NCBI GenBank assembly: GCA_017517845.1
Contig: JAFWXW010000034.1
Location: forward strand, 1 to 33,158
DNA from: Paludibacteraceae bacterium
GTDB taxonomy: Bacteria > Bacteroidota > Bacteroidia > Bacteroidales > Paludibacteraceae
Reading direction: 5' to 3'
Length of the DNA stretch: 33,158 nucleotides
In this document: piece by piece, positions 1 to 8,828 of the stretch
Numbering within the stretch: position 1 is the stretch's first letter
Layout: the number at the start of each line of letters is the position of its first letter
Notes under the pieces: model-generated
What the model saw: the letters and a program-made list of their open reading frames with translations, nothing else
Told to the model about the DNA's origin: nothing
The model's database searches: none
Position numbers and translations under genes: made by a program

Positions 1-19
1 ATTCCTAATTTCTAATTAA

Positions 20-1513
20 ATGATAAAACACATACACAGATACATATTAAAGAATTTTTTAAGAACATTCTGCATCACATTTTTTGCGGCTGTATTCATA
101 CTTGTAATGCAGTTTATGTTCCGTTATGTAGATGATTTGGTTGGGAAAGGAGTTGGAGTTTCTGTTCTTGGGGAATTTTTCTTATATGCAGCCTTATCTG
201 TTGTACCATTAGCTCTGCCACTATCCATACTTTTGGGTTCTTTGATGACATTTGGAAACTTAGGAGAAAGACTTGAACTACTTGCCATGAAGGCTGCAGG
301 TATTTCTTTGTTTAAAATAATGAGGTCTCTAATTATCCTCATTGCTATGGTTTCTATAGGTAGTTTCTACTTTGCAAACCACATTTTACCCAAAACACAA
401 GTTAGAATGTGGGGACTTCTATTTTCCATTAGGGAGGCTTCTCCCGAACTAGACATTCCACAAGGTGCATTTTATAGTGGAATTACAGGAAGAAATATCC
501 ATGTAGAAACCAAAAGAAATGGTTTTCTATATGGCGTAGTTATATATGACTACTCAAATGGATTTAGCAACACTGGAATTACTCTTGCAGATACCGGCAG
601 ATTAAGACTTACAGAAGATAAGAATCATCTAATATTGGATTTGTATAATGGTGAAAGTTTTGAAAATCTTCAAAATAGGGACAAAGTGAATAATCATGAC
701 AATAAAATTATACCATATCGAAGAGAAACATTTAGCAAAAAGGAACTTATAATTGATTTCGACGCCAACTTTAAGGAATTAAACTCTTCATTTTTAAACG
801 ACCAATATGTTGCTAAAAATGTAGAAGAATTAAATAATACTGTTGATTCCATTACAAAAAGAATAAATGAACGTACAAATAGAGAAACTACAAATCAGCA
901 AAAAAATACATACTTCAATAAAAATAATTTAAGTGCAGCAGAAGTAACAGTATTTAAAGATAGTAGCATAAACATAAAAGAGCATCAGACTTTGCAATCT
1001 AGATTCTCCAAACTCAATAAAAACAATAAAAAATTAGTATTAAATTCATGTATAAATAGAATTAAATCTATCAATAGCAGACAAAATAGTTATTACCAAG
1101 AAAAAGAATGGTTAAAAACAGAAATGAGAAGGCATGAAATAGAGATGCATAAAAGATATACCTTGGCATTTGCATGCTTCATATTCCTATTTATTGGAGC
1201 CCCACTAGGAGCCATTATTAGAAAAGGCGGAATGGGTATGCCTGTAGTATTATCCACCATTCTATTTATCATTTATTATATAATAGACAACACTGGATAC
1301 AAAATGGCTCGTGAAGGTATTTGGGAAGTATGGCAGGGTATGTGGTTAAGTGCATTTATACTACTTCCTTTCGGTATTTTACTCACATATATGGCAGCCA
1401 CAGAGTCTAGTATTATGAATGGTGAAAGTTATATTATGGTATTTAAGAAGTTTTTTAGTAAAGAAAATATTATATTTGCAAAAATAAATAAGTTAAGAAC
1501 CAATAAAAAATAA
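20..1513 (+). CDS. LptF/LptG-family permease (YjgP/YjgQ)
   Basis: This is an inner-membrane component of the Lpt machine, which pulls lipopolysaccharide out of the inner membrane towards the outer membrane. The 497-residue protein has the family layout: an N-terminal membrane block (about residues 13-120, several hydrophobic helices), a soluble periplasmic part starting near the segment [13 protein letters not shown], and a C-terminal block of three helices (about 375-460) with the typical [13 protein letters not shown] stretch. Between about residues 265 and 370 there is a long Asn/Lys-rich, probably helical insertion, longer than in E. coli LptG (about 360 residues) and common in Bacteroidota members. 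I cannot decide LptF versus LptG from sequence alone. The start ATG lies directly after a degenerate heptamer repeat (1-19). The next gene, ribBA, begins 5 bp after the stop, so the two are probably cotranscribed. Confidence 0.9.
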   Translation: MIKHIHRYILKNFLRTFCITFFAAVFILVMQFMFRYVDDLVGKGVGVSVLGEFFLYAALSVVPLALPLSILLGSLMTFGNLGERLELLAMKAAGISLFKIMRSLIILIAMVSIGSFYFANHILPKTQVRMWGLLFSIREASPELDIPQGAFYSGITGRNIHVETKRNGFLYGVVIYDYSNGFSNTGITLADTGRLRLTEDKNHLILDLYNGESFENLQNRDKVNNHDNKIIPYRRETFSKKELIIDFDANFKELNSSFLNDQYVAKNVEELNNTVDSITKRINERTNRETTNQQKNTYFNKNNLSAAEVTVFKDSSINIKEHQTLQSRFSKLNKNNKKLVLNSCINRIKSINSRQNSYYQEKEWLKTEMRRHEIEMHKRYTLAFACFIFLFIGAPLGAIIRKGGMGMPVVLSTILFIIYYIIDNTGYKMAREGIWEVWQGMWLSAFILLPFGILLTYMAATESSIMNGESYIMVFKKFFSKENIIFAKINKLRTNKK

Positions 1514-1518
1514 AATAT

Positions 1519-2718
1519 ATGGCACTAAACACTATAGAGGAAGCATTAGAAGATTTCAGAGAAGGGAAATTTGTTATAGTAGTAGATGACGAAGATCGTG
1601 AAAATGAAGGCGATTTCATTATTGCAGCAGAAAAGATAACCCCAGAAGCTGTAAATTTCATGTTGAAAAATGGTAGAGGTGTTTTATGCGCCCCTATCAC
1701 AGAATCACGTTGTGCAGAACTAGAATTGGACAAACAAGTTAGTAACAATACTTCAATCTTAGGAACACCTTTTACTGTTACTATAGACAAAATAGAAGGT
1801 TGTAGCACAGGGGTATCCACCGCAGACCGTGCAGCTACCATACGTGCGTTGGCAGATCCAAACTCTACACCCAACACATTTGGTCGTCCTGGACACATCA
1901 ACCCTCTTTATGCAAAAGAAAAAGGAGTTCTTCGTCGTGCAGGACACACAGAAGCTGCTGTAGATTTAGCACGTCTTTCTGGTTTATATCCTGCTGCCGC
2001 ACTTATAGAAATAATGAATGAAGACGGCACTATGGCACGTATGCCAGACCTTATGAAAGTTTCTGAAAAATTTGGCATTAAAATCATTACTATACGTGAT
2101 TTAATTTCATACAGACTAAAAAAAGAATCAATAGTAGAAAAAGGAGAAACTGCTCACCTACCTACCAAATATGGTGATTTTAAAATTATACCTTTCCGCC
2201 AACTATCCAATGGTCTAGAACACGTGGCACTTGTAAAAGGCGAATGGAAAGAAGATGAGCCTATCCTAGTGAGAGTACACTCATCTTGCGTTACTGGCGA
2301 CATCTTTGGTTCATTAAGATGTGAGTGTGGCGACCAACTTCACAAAGCCATGGAAATGGTAGAAAAAGAAGGTAAAGGTGTAATTATATACTTGATTCAA
2401 GAAGGTAGAGGAATTGGTTTAATGAACAAGATTAAAGCATACTCACTTCAAGAACAAGGCCTTGACACTGTAGATGCTAATATTCAATTGGGATTTAGCC
2501 CAGACGAACGTGACTACGGCGTTGGAGCAAGCATTCTTCGTGAAATTGGTGTAAGAAAAATGCGTTTAATAACTAATAATCCTGTAAAGCGTATTGGTTT
2601 AGAGGGTTATGGATTAGAAATAGTAGAAAACGTCGGCATAGAAGTAGGAATTAATAAATATAATGAATACTATATGCAAACGAAGAAAGAAAGAATGGGA
2701 CATAACTTAAAATTATAA
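1519..2718 (+). CDS. ribBA: Bifunctional 3,4-dihydroxy-2-butanone-4-phosphate synthase / GTP cyclohydrolase II
   Basis: RibBA makes both precursors of riboflavin: the RibB half converts ribulose 5-phosphate to dihydroxybutanone phosphate, and the RibA half opens GTP. The 399-residue length matches fused enzymes. The N-terminal domain (about 1-200) carries [11 protein letters not shown] and the [12 protein letters not shown] motif; the C-terminal domain (about 205-395) carries the zinc-binding cysteines in [20 protein letters not shown], then QEGRGIGL and [14 protein letters not shown]. Both domains look intact. It sits 5 bp after the Lpt permease gene, and its stop codon lies inside the left arm of a long terminator. 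The lumazine synthase gene ribH lies separately at 9620-10102. I see no FMN riboswitch in front of it, which fits its position inside a transcription unit. Confidence 0.97.
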   Translation: MALNTIEEALEDFREGKFVIVVDDEDRENEGDFIIAAEKITPEAVNFMLKNGRGVLCAPITESRCAELELDKQVSNNTSILGTPFTVTIDKIEGCSTGVSTADRAATIRALADPNSTPNTFGRPGHINPLYAKEKGVLRRAGHTEAAVDLARLSGLYPAAALIEIMNEDGTMARMPDLMKVSEKFGIKIITIRDLISYRLKKESIVEKGETAHLPTKYGDFKIIPFRQLSNGLEHVALVKGEWKEDEPILVRVHSSCVTGDIFGSLRCECGDQLHKAMEMVEKEGKGVIIYLIQEGRGIGLMNKIKAYSLQEQGLDTVDANIQLGFSPDERDYGVGASILREIGVRKMRLITNNPVKRIGLEGYGLEIVENVGIEVGINKYNEYYMQTKKERMGHNLKL

Positions 2719-2762
2719 AAAATATGGTGACTCAATCGAGTCACCATATTTTTTATAATTTT
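2709..2762. terminator. Bidirectional terminator between ribBA and the starch-binding protein gene
   Basis: A perfect 25-bp inverted repeat with a 4-base loop (AATC at 2734-2737). The inner stem is TATGGTGACTC/GAGTCACCATA, flanked by A-tract and T-tract on both sides, so it works as an intrinsic terminator in either direction. The ribBA stop (2716-2718) lies in the left arm, and the stop of the convergent gene (2761-2763) starts at the end of the right arm. Confidence 0.93.
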
Positions 2763-4473
2763 AATATACCTTTTTAACTACCTTACTACCACGACGTTCT
2801 ATAGTAATTTGACCTTCAATTGGTTCATTTACTTGTACACCTGTGATTGTGAAATATTCTGCAGGACCTTCTTCTGCTTCTACCTCGTCAATAGGAGTAT
2901 CTGCACCTCCGTCTGGAGTATCTGGGTTGGTTAGAAGTATACCAATACGTGCAGGAGCGTATGTAATCTTATCTTCGTCTTCTTTTTCTTTACTTGTAGA
3001 AGGATCCATAGAGTACTCTTCTTTGGCATTATCAAAGTATGAAGGGTCATATGGAGTACCACCTACAGGGCTTGAGCCATAAATATCAATATACATTACA
3101 CCAATACCATATTCAGCAATATAATCTGCAGATACACCAAGTAGTGAAAGTGGGAATTTCCATTCATAGAAGGTGTGTGCAGTAGTAGCAATTTCTGATT
3201 TCAAATCTCCAAAGCCAGTTTCTCCAGTAAGAACACTTGGGTTGTAACCAAAATTTTTCTGACCATAAATAGTTTTGATAGCAGGGTGTAAATCATCATA
3301 TTTACCATATTTTACACCTGCAGGACTAGGACATTGAGGACAATTATAACATGCATGACCATCTGCTGTAGGAAGGAAGAATCCTGGAGTACCTACACCT
3401 GGTTTTGAAGAGCCAATCCAGATAGCATCTACACCATTAGCAAATTTTGCGCCCTTTTGTCCATCGCCATTCCAAATAGCATGGGTACCATTAATATAAC
3501 CATCAAATTCTTTTATAGGACTTAAGTCAAATGCCCACATCATACGTCCGTCCATATTGTGTGGTTTAGATTCACCTGCTTGTTTTCCTTCACCACCAAT
3601 ATCCCAAACAGTATATACCAACTGCACACCAAGATAAAGATTATCGTTGTCGTATGCAGCAAAAATAGCGTATGAGTCAATGATTGGACGTTCGTGAACT
3701 CCCTTAATTGCTTGGCAAACGTCACGAGCCACACCTTGAGCAATAATATCACTTGCTTCCCAGTGTTTCATAGCATTGGTAGCATCTTGATTATTAAATG
3801 CCATATCGATGGTTTTCTTAACACCAACTTGACCATTAGGGTTCACTTGATAATATTTGGTATTTAGTTGAGGACCAGTTTTTCCTGTACCAGGAGCAGG
3901 CATTTTGGTATAATCAAATGTTTGTGCTTTTTCTTTACCATCTGTTGTTACAGCAAGAGTTTTTAGTGTAGTAGTTTCTGTAAACTCTAGAGGTTCACTA
4001 TAAATAGCAGATTCTTTTGTAGGATTTGTACCATCTGTTGTGTAATAAATGGTAGCTTCCATAGACACTTCCAATGTTACTGTAATACTTTTACCATCTT
4101 TAAATGTTGCACCAGACGCAGGATTTGCAGTTACATTAGGAATTGTAGGGTCAACAAATTCTGTGCAAGTACCATCTTGGTGATAAGTAGCTTTATCTAC
4201 ATATTTTAGGTCACCACCACCTATTTTATTATCACCTTGGTGGATAATGATACCAGTAGGTAAACCTTTACCTTCGGGCACTTCCCAATACCATTTGCCA
4301 TCTTTTTTAACCATGTTATCGCCTGGCCACGAAGTAAAGTCTTTGTCGGCCCAAGCATGAACTTGAGGATTAGAGAATGTACCATCATAGTACACATAGT
4401 GCTCTGCCGCAAATACCGACAACGCACCCATAGCCATTACAAAGGCTAAAAATAATTTTGTAAACTTTTTCAT
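2761..4473 (-). CDS. Secreted starch-binding multidomain protein
   Basis: The 570-residue protein begins with a signal peptide (MKKFTKLFLAFVMAMGALSVFA, cut before AEHYV). Residues about 24-105 (HAWADKDFTSWPGDNMVKKD, WYWEVPEG) resemble a family 26-type starch-binding module. Residues about 112-190 resemble a chitobiase C-terminal domain (IYYTTDGTNPTKESAIYSEP). Residues about 205-520 resemble a family 9-like/DOMON-type sugar-binding domain (YAIFAAYDNDNLYLGVQL). I see no catalytic motif of a glycoside hydrolase. The last 30 residues (EYFTITGVQVNEP, then IERRGSKVVKKVY) form a short C-terminal motif recurring in secreted Bacteroidales proteins and unlike the T9SS domain of the amylase in this window. 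Likely role: binding starch or a similar glucan outside the cell. The domain calls are from residue patterns only. Confidence 0.7.
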   Translation of the reverse strand: MKKFTKLFLAFVMAMGALSVFAAEHYVYYDGTFSNPQVHAWADKDFTSWPGDNMVKKDGKWYWEVPEGKGLPTGIIIHQGDNKIGGGDLKYVDKATYHQDGTCTEFVDPTIPNVTANPASGATFKDGKSITVTLEVSMEATIYYTTDGTNPTKESAIYSEPLEFTETTTLKTLAVTTDGKEKAQTFDYTKMPAPGTGKTGPQLNTKYYQVNPNGQVGVKKTIDMAFNNQDATNAMKHWEASDIIAQGVARDVCQAIKGVHERPIIDSYAIFAAYDNDNLYLGVQLVYTVWDIGGEGKQAGESKPHNMDGRMMWAFDLSPIKEFDGYINGTHAIWNGDGQKGAKFANGVDAIWIGSSKPGVGTPGFFLPTADGHACYNCPQCPSPAGVKYGKYDDLHPAIKTIYGQKNFGYNPSVLTGETGFGDLKSEIATTAHTFYEWKFPLSLLGVSADYIAEYGIGVMYIDIYGSSPVGGTPYDPSYFDNAKEEYSMDPSTSKEKEDEDKITYAPARIGILLTNPDTPDGGADTPIDEVEAEEGPAEYFTITGVQVNEPIEGQITIERRGSKVVKKVY

Positions 4474-4501
4474 AATATATTAAATTAAAGTAATTGATTA
4501 T

Positions 4502-4646
4502 TTCTAACTCCTAATTGCCTAACGGCGATTTTATTCCCTACGGTCATCAACACGTGCTCTCGTTCGGGATAATAAATAAATTTATTCTCCTCTCACTTAC
4601 TCGCAAAATTCCTAATTCCTAACTCCTAATTCCTAATTCCTAATTA
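4502..4646. repeat. Heptamer-flanked intergenic repeat element, copy A
   Basis: The left flank (4502-4522) has about three AACTCCT/AATTGCC-type units. The right flank (4607-4646) has five and a half units of AATTCCT/AACTCCT. The core (about 4523-4606) shares GGTCATCAACACGT, CTCTCACTT and other blocks with copy B (10866-10955). It holds a perfect hairpin AATAAAT-AA-ATTTATT at 4571-4586. The element fills most of the gap between the murB stop and the start of the starch-binding protein gene. I found no convincing TAnnTTTG promoter in this gap. Confidence 0.8.
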
Positions 4647-4652
4647 TATAAC

Positions 4653-5669
4653 CTACCCAAATATCAGGTTTACCTCTGGAGTAAGTTCTATTTGGAATTT
4701 TTCTCGTACCGACTGACGAATACTATCAGAAAGATTTATAATATCCAATCCATCAGCACCACCTTTGTTTATAAGTACCAATGCCTGACTACCATGCACT
4801 GCCACATTGCCTTGTGATTTTCCTTTCCAACCACACTTTTCTATCAAATAACCAGCAGGCACTTTCACTTCCTTTTCAGATACCTTATAACATGGCAACT
4901 CTGGATATTCTTTCAAGAGAGAATCATATTGAGACTTAGAAATTACAGGGTTAAGATAAAAACTGCCTGCATTCCCCCATACTTTTGGTTCTGGAAGTTT
5001 TCTCTGGCGAATATCTATCACAGCTTTACGCACATTAGAAAGAGTCACTTCTGGATATTTCTTCATTTCTTCCTCTAGGCTACCATAGTTTATTTGTGGA
5101 ACACCCACTTTTTTAAGTTTATAATAAACATTGGTCACTATATATTTACCTTTGAGTTCTCTTTTAAAAACACTATCTCTATAAGCAAACTTACATTCTT
5201 TGTTTGTAAATTCCTTAATATCACCTGTTTCTACAGACACACATTCCACCTTGGTTATCACATCTTTCACCTCCATACCATAAGCACCTATGTTTTGTAT
5301 AGGTGTAGCTCCCACTTCACCAGGAATAAGAGAAAGATTTTCTACCCCACCATATCCTTTATTCACACAAAATGCCACAAAATCGTCCCAAATCTCTCCA
5401 GAAGCAGCACGCACCACTACAGTATCTTTTGTAGTTTCTACCACATCTATACCTTTCATCTTGGAATGCAAGATAACACCTTGATAATCGCCCACAAACA
5501 ACAAGTTGCTACCACCACCAATGTGAAGAAATTTGTTCTCTTTAAGCAAATCTGAATTTATGAGTTGAACTAATTCCTCTACAGAATCATATTCAACAAA
5601 ATAATTTGCAGATACATCTATCCCAAAGGTATTATTATTTAACAAAGAATAGTTCTCGTATGTTTTCAT
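4653..5669 (-). CDS. murB: UDP-N-acetylenolpyruvoylglucosamine reductase
   Basis: MurB is the cytoplasmic FAD enzyme that reduces the enolpyruvyl group to give UDP-N-acetylmuramate, an early step of peptidoglycan synthesis. The 338-residue protein matches the E. coli (type I) form. Visible motifs are the FAD-binding GGGSNLLF, SLIPGEVGATPIQNIGAYG, the AYRDSVFK segment, the NAGSFYLNP loop with the catalytic serine, and the C-terminal glutamate in ELTPEVNLIFG. The start ATG is at 5669. A promoter box TACATTTG lies 23 bp upstream in the 37-bp gap behind the deacetylase-like gene, so murB probably has its own promoter besides possible read-through. Confidence 0.96.
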   Translation of the reverse strand: MKTYENYSLLNNNTFGIDVSANYFVEYDSVEELVQLINSDLLKENKFLHIGGGSNLLFVGDYQGVILHSKMKGIDVVETTKDTVVVRAASGEIWDDFVAFCVNKGYGGVENLSLIPGEVGATPIQNIGAYGMEVKDVITKVECVSVETGDIKEFTNKECKFAYRDSVFKRELKGKYIVTNVYYKLKKVGVPQINYGSLEEEMKKYPEVTLSNVRKAVIDIRQRKLPEPKVWGNAGSFYLNPVISKSQYDSLLKEYPELPCYKVSEKEVKVPAGYLIEKCGWKGKSQGNVAVHGSQALVLINKGGADGLDIINLSDSIRQSVREKFQIELTPEVNLIFG

Positions 5670-5685
5670 ATTATTATGTACTAAT

Positions 5686-5700
5686 TTACATCAAATGTAA
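5686..5700 (-). promoter_or_regulatory. murB promoter -7 box inside a 15-bp dyad
   Basis: On the minus strand TACATTTG (5692-5699) fits the Bacteroidota -7 consensus TAnnTTTG. It is embedded in the perfect inverted repeat TTACAT-CAA-ATGTAA (5686-5700). A dyad over the -7 box would suit a repressor site. The regulator is unknown, and chance is possible for 6-bp arms. Confidence 0.5.
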
Positions 5701-5706
5701 AGTTAG

Positions 5707-6954
5707 TTAATTTTTCTCATTTTCAATATAAGAAATCACATTTTTATACAGTTTTCTATGATAATTTCCTTTTCTAACCTCAGAATTATGCCACAGAAGC
5801 ACCAATTCACCACCAAACTTCCTTACTTGCTCTATCAAGTTACATGCACAAATGTATGCTTGATCATAATCCATACAAGCATATTTAGAGAAACTTCCGT
5901 CCATCATAGTAAGAGGGTGAAGAATTAAATCCTCCACTTTTAATGTTTCTGGATTAATATACTTTACTGGGTGGCAAGTACCTAATCTAAAACCAGGCAT
6001 TTCTGCAAAGCCAATAGTAAAATCTTCCTTAATTCCAGCATCAATCAAAGCCTCTAGTTGTTTATTACTTTTCAACCTCAGATAATGATTTCTATTGGCA
6101 GTCAATGTTTTACCCAACATTCTCTCAATAGAAACTTTTTCCTGCTTCACCAATTCCAAATGGTCTGCAGACGCATAACTTACATGAAGCCCCAATTCTA
6201 CATCATTTTTCTTTAGAATACGAAGTAGCCTTCTCATATCAGAAGACTCAATCTTTAAATATGGACGGTCATAATATTCTGGAAACAATGGATTTCTTAA
6301 GAAATAAATCTTACGTGCATTTTCCAACCTATTATCTTGCTGCAACAACCATGGAAAAGTAAAAAAAGTATTCTTTTCTAAACTACGAAAAATATTTTTA
6401 AATAATTGCTTAAACTCACCACGGCGTATTCCACCCAATATAGACATAAAACTTCTATACACAAACGGCACATCTACATCATGAGTAAGTACCACAGACA
6501 TTTTATTTTCTGGTTCTGGAATATTTACCCCTACACTCCTAAGTGCTTCACGCAATATTACACCATATTCATCTACTATTGGTCGATGAAGAAAATCCTC
6601 TTTTACAGCAATCGAATCCATAGCAGAAAATCTCCCATGATTATCACGTTTAGTAACAATAAGTTCCTCATAACGAGATAATAAATAAAAAGAACTAGCT
6701 ATTAAGTCTGCTTTAATTACTACTAAATCATCAGTTTTGGAAACACTAGGAGTACCAAATAGTATAGGAGTTCCGCTGAGTTTTTCTAGCGGAGTATGTG
6801 GAGCAAGAGGAGTTCCTGCTTTGTGAAAATCAAAAAACTCAGAAGGCACAATAACCACCTTATAATTTTTCCATTCACTAACTTCTTTTGTATAGCCCAC
6901 ATATTTCACATAGGCTTTATCTCTTAATAAAAATTCTATTATGTAGTTTGTCAT
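5707..6954 (-). CDS. Polysaccharide deacetylase-like (NodB-fold) protein
   Basis: The 415-residue protein has no signal peptide. Its first 130 residues resemble the N-terminal domain often found before NodB-like domains in Bacteroidota (ending around FSAMDSIAVKEDFLHRPIVDEY). From about residue 155 it resembles the carbohydrate esterase 4 fold: VLTHDVDVP supplies the metal-binding Asp, ELGLHVSYAS and NRNHYLRL match later motifs, and LVLLWHNSEV near the end contributes the C-terminal His. Members are usually linked to polysaccharide or envelope glycan metabolism; the substrate cannot be read from sequence. It precedes murB in the same direction with a 37-bp gap. Its leader (about 6955-7036) carries a heptamer array ending 2-3 bp before the start codon. 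The deacetylase activity itself is inferred, not shown. Confidence 0.75.
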   Translation of the reverse strand: MTNYIIEFLLRDKAYVKYVGYTKEVSEWKNYKVVIVPSEFFDFHKAGTPLAPHTPLEKLSGTPILFGTPSVSKTDDLVVIKADLIASSFYLLSRYEELIVTKRDNHGRFSAMDSIAVKEDFLHRPIVDEYGVILREALRSVGVNIPEPENKMSVVLTHDVDVPFVYRSFMSILGGIRRGEFKQLFKNIFRSLEKNTFFTFPWLLQQDNRLENARKIYFLRNPLFPEYYDRPYLKIESSDMRRLLRILKKNDVELGLHVSYASADHLELVKQEKVSIERMLGKTLTANRNHYLRLKSNKQLEALIDAGIKEDFTIGFAEMPGFRLGTCHPVKYINPETLKVEDLILHPLTMMDGSFSKYACMDYDQAYICACNLIEQVRKFGGELVLLWHNSEVRKGNYHRKLYKNVISYIENEKN

Positions 6955-6956
6955 AT

Positions 6957-7004
6957 AGTTAGGGGTTAGTTAGTTAGGAGTTAGAAGTTAGGAGTTAGGA
7001 ATTA
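6957..7004. repeat. Heptamer array in the leader of the deacetylase-like gene
   Basis: About six units of AGTTAGG/AGTTAGA/AATTAGG type with some irregular spacing. On the coding (minus) strand the unit reads CCTAACT. The array starts almost at the ATG (6954) and ends about 40 bp downstream of the promoter box at 7043-7050. Confidence 0.8.
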
Positions 7005-7042
7005 TTTTTTCTATTAACACCCAACTCAAAACTAGTCTTTAG

Positions 7043-7050
7043 CAAAAATA
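7043..7050 (-). promoter_or_regulatory. Promoter -7 box for the deacetylase-like gene
   Basis: TATTTTTG on the minus strand fits TAnnTTTG. It would start a transcript near 7036 and give a leader of about 80 nt containing the heptamer array. The upstream -33 element is not clear. Confidence 0.5.
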
Positions 7051-7104
7051 TAAAATTTTAGATAAAAAAATTACTTTTTTATTTTTATTTTAAAAAAAAT
7101 ATAG

Positions 7105-7112
7105 TATCTTTG
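7105..7112 (+). promoter_or_regulatory. Promoter -7 box for tRNA-Ser
   Basis: TATCTTTG exactly fits TAnnTTTG and lies about 60 bp before the tRNA. The region upstream is a T/A-rich tract without a clear TTTG. Confidence 0.65.
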
Positions 7113-7172
7113 CATCGCATTTGAGAAATCAAGCACAGCCTACGAGAGCGTAGCCTTAAAAAAAATCAAATT

Positions 7173-7257
7173 GGAGAGATGGTAGAGTGGTCGATTACAG
7201 CGGTCTTGAAAACCGCCGTACCGAGAGGTACCGGGGGTTCGAATCCCTCTCTCTCCG
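7173..7257 (+). tRNA. tRNA-Ser (anticodon UGA)
   Basis: A complete class II cloverleaf: acceptor arms GGAGAGA/TCTCTCC, anticodon stem GCGGT/ACCGC around loop CTTGAAA with anticodon TGA at 7207-7209, a long variable arm with stem GTACC/GGTAC as expected for serine, T loop TTCGAAT, and discriminator G at 7257. The 3' CCA is not fully encoded. Confidence 0.97.
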
Positions 7258-7279
7258 CAAACTGACTTCGGTCAGGGCA

Positions 7280-7311
7280 AACATCGCAATTCAAATTGCG
7301 ATGTTTTTTTT
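7280..7311 (+). terminator. Terminator after tRNA-Ser
   Basis: Perfect 11-bp stem AACATCGCAAT/ATTGCGATGTT with loop TCAA, followed by a run of T. A smaller hairpin (CTGACTTCGGTCAG, 7262-7275) lies between it and the tRNA. Confidence 0.93.
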
Positions 7312-7388
7312 ATGCCCTTCCCTCGCCAAGTTTGCTTGAAAGAGGAATTAGGGAATAAAAAAAACATGCAATTTAGCAGAAAAAAAAT

Positions 7389-7761
7389 AGAAAATCAGTG
7401 TGTCTATAAGCCGGGTTCTGTACTTCTGTCAAAACAAAAGCGTTTGTCATTTATCTACTACTACCCTCACGAGTAGTCTCTAGCAACCTACCCCCTGACA
7501 TCGGACGGACAGCCCTACATGCGTCAGTATACTTGGTCTTGCAATCCGTGGCGTGAACAGACCCTACATGTTGCCATGCAAGCGGTGAGCTCTTACCTCA
7601 CCTTCTCACCCTTACCCCAAACGGGCGGTTATTTTCTTCTTCACTTACCTACCCTCGCGGATAGCTTCTACTTTCAGAAACACGGTGTCCTATATTGCCC
7701 GGACTTTCCTCTTTTTTTGCCCAAGGGCAAAACCAGCGACAAACCGTCACACTAATTTTCT
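7389..7761 (-). ncRNA. rnpB: RNase P RNA (type A)
   Basis: RNase P RNA is the catalytic RNA that removes 5' leaders from tRNA precursors. On the minus strand the conserved blocks appear in order: GAGGAAAGTCCGGGC near the 5' end, the GGTAAGAGCTCACCG region in the middle, and ACAGAACCCGGCTTAT near the 3' end. The ends pair as a long P1 stem (7748-7761 with 7389-7402, 14 pairs including one G-U), which I used to set the boundaries. A U-rich stretch follows the 3' end. The gene lies between tRNA-Ser and rpoD, transcribed away from rpoD. An apparent reading frame at 7519-7755 on the plus strand is only the complement of this RNA. Confidence 0.96.
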
Positions 7762-7771
7762 ATTAAGTCTG

Positions 7772-7779
7772 CGAAGATA
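7772..7779 (-). promoter_or_regulatory. Likely rnpB promoter -7 box
   Basis: TATCTTCG on the minus strand differs at one base from TAnnTTTG and lies about 11 bp before the expected 5' end of the RNA, the right distance. Confidence 0.5.
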
Positions 7780-7819
7780 ATATTTTATTTTAAAAAAATA
7801 ATTTATTTTACTATATTTT

Positions 7820-7851
7820 TTTGAGAATTACACAAGTTTTTACTACATTTG
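7820..7851 (+). promoter_or_regulatory. rpoD promoter
   Basis: TTTG (7820-7823), a 20-bp spacer, then TACATTTG (7844-7851): a full match to the Bacteroidota -33/-7 pattern. Transcription should start near 7857, giving a leader of about 38 nt with the direct repeat TATATATTA. Confidence 0.75.
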
Positions 7852-7894
7852 CATTTTATTTGCCCGAAAACTATATATTACTATATATTATAAT

Positions 7895-8755
7895 ATGAGA
7901 CAGCTTAAAATCGTAAAATCCATTACTAATCGTGAAAGTGCTTCCTTAGATAAGTATCTTCAAGAAATCGGCCGCGAAGGCCTTATTGTTGTAGAAGAAG
8001 AAGTAGAACTGGCTCAACAGATAAGGAAAGGTGACAGACGCGCATTAGACAAGTTGGTTCGTGCCAATTTACGTTTCGTTGTTTCCGTAGCAAAACAATA
8101 CCAAAACCAAGGTTTAAGTCTTCCAGACCTTATTAATGAGGGAAACTTAGGTCTTATCAAGGCTGCTGAAAAATTTGATGAAACACGTGGTTTTAAGTTT
8201 ATCTCTTACGCTGTTTGGTGGATTCGCCAATCTATTCTTCAAGCATTGGCAGAACAATCTCGTATAGTTCGTCTTCCACTTAACCAAGTAGGTTCGTTAA
8301 ATAAAATCAACAAGGCGTTTTCTCGATTTGAACAAGAACACGAACGTCGTCCTTCTCCAAAGGAATTATCAGAAGAACTAGATATTCCAGTGGACAAAAT
8401 TGCAGATACATTGAAAGTATCTGGTCGTCACATTTCTGTAGATGCTCCATTTGTAGAAGGCGAAGACAATAGTTTATTAGACGTGTTAGTTAATGAAGAA
8501 TCGCCTATCGCAGACCGCGAACTAATGAACGAATCTCTTTCTAAAGAAATAGACAGAGCTCTAAACACCCTAAGCGAAAGAGAAAAGAAAATCATTGTTT
8601 GTTTCTTTGGTATCGGTTGCCAAGAAATGACACTAGAAGAAATCGGAGATAAATTTGGTTTAACTCGCGAACGTGTTCGTCAGATTAAAGAAAAAGCTAT
8701 CAGAAGATTGAAGACTAGTGCACGCAGCAAATTACTAAAAAGTTACTTAGGATAA
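7895..8755 (+). CDS. rpoD: Primary sigma factor (sigma-70, Bacteroidota type)
   Basis: This protein directs RNA polymerase to housekeeping promoters. At 286 residues it has the compact form of Bacteroidota primary sigma factors, lacking region 1.1 and the non-conserved insert of E. coli RpoD (613 residues). Region 1.2 begins near [15 protein letters not shown]; region 2 contains [20 protein letters not shown] and the [11 protein letters not shown] helix used in promoter melting; region 3 follows around [16 protein letters not shown]; region 4 ends the protein with the helix-turn-helix [20 protein letters not shown]. The promoters seen throughout this window fit the unusual specificity of this sigma type. 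It is monocistronic, with its own promoter and terminator. Confidence 0.97.
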   Translation: MRQLKIVKSITNRESASLDKYLQEIGREGLIVVEEEVELAQQIRKGDRRALDKLVRANLRFVVSVAKQYQNQGLSLPDLINEGNLGLIKAAEKFDETRGFKFISYAVWWIRQSILQALAEQSRIVRLPLNQVGSLNKINKAFSRFEQEHERRPSPKELSEELDIPVDKIADTLKVSGRHISVDAPFVEGEDNSLLDVLVNEESPIADRELMNESLSKEIDRALNTLSEREKKIIVCFFGIGCQEMTLEEIGDKFGLTRERVRQIKEKAIRRLKTSARSKLLKSYLG

Positions 8756-8765
8756 ACAAACTAAG

Positions 8766-8803
8766 AGGCTGAGTCAAAAATATTTGAATCAGCCTTTTCT
8801 TTT
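8766..8803 (+). terminator. Terminator after rpoD
   Basis: A 13-bp stem AGGCTGAGTCAAA/TTTGAATCAGCCT with one mismatch and loop AATA, followed by a T-rich tail. Confidence 0.9.
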
Positions 8804-8828
8804 AATTCTCAAATCACACAAAAGAAAT

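Noticed and set aside
5094-5555. A 153-residue plus-strand protein opposite murB
   Set aside because: It is the antisense of murB, with a His/Phe-rich composition typical of shadow frames.
7312-7388. Another full copy of the intergenic element between tRNA-Ser and rnpB
   Set aside because: Only CAAG-TTTG-CTTG and a GGAATTAGGGAAT remnant are seen; the shared core blocks are missing, so I do not count it as a copy.
7519-7755. A 78-residue protein on the plus strand
   Set aside because: It is the complement of the RNase P RNA and has no protein-like features.
8784-8828. Upstream TTG start for the ZIP transporter
   Set aside because: The codon lies inside the rpoD terminator hairpin, and the added residues are not family-like.
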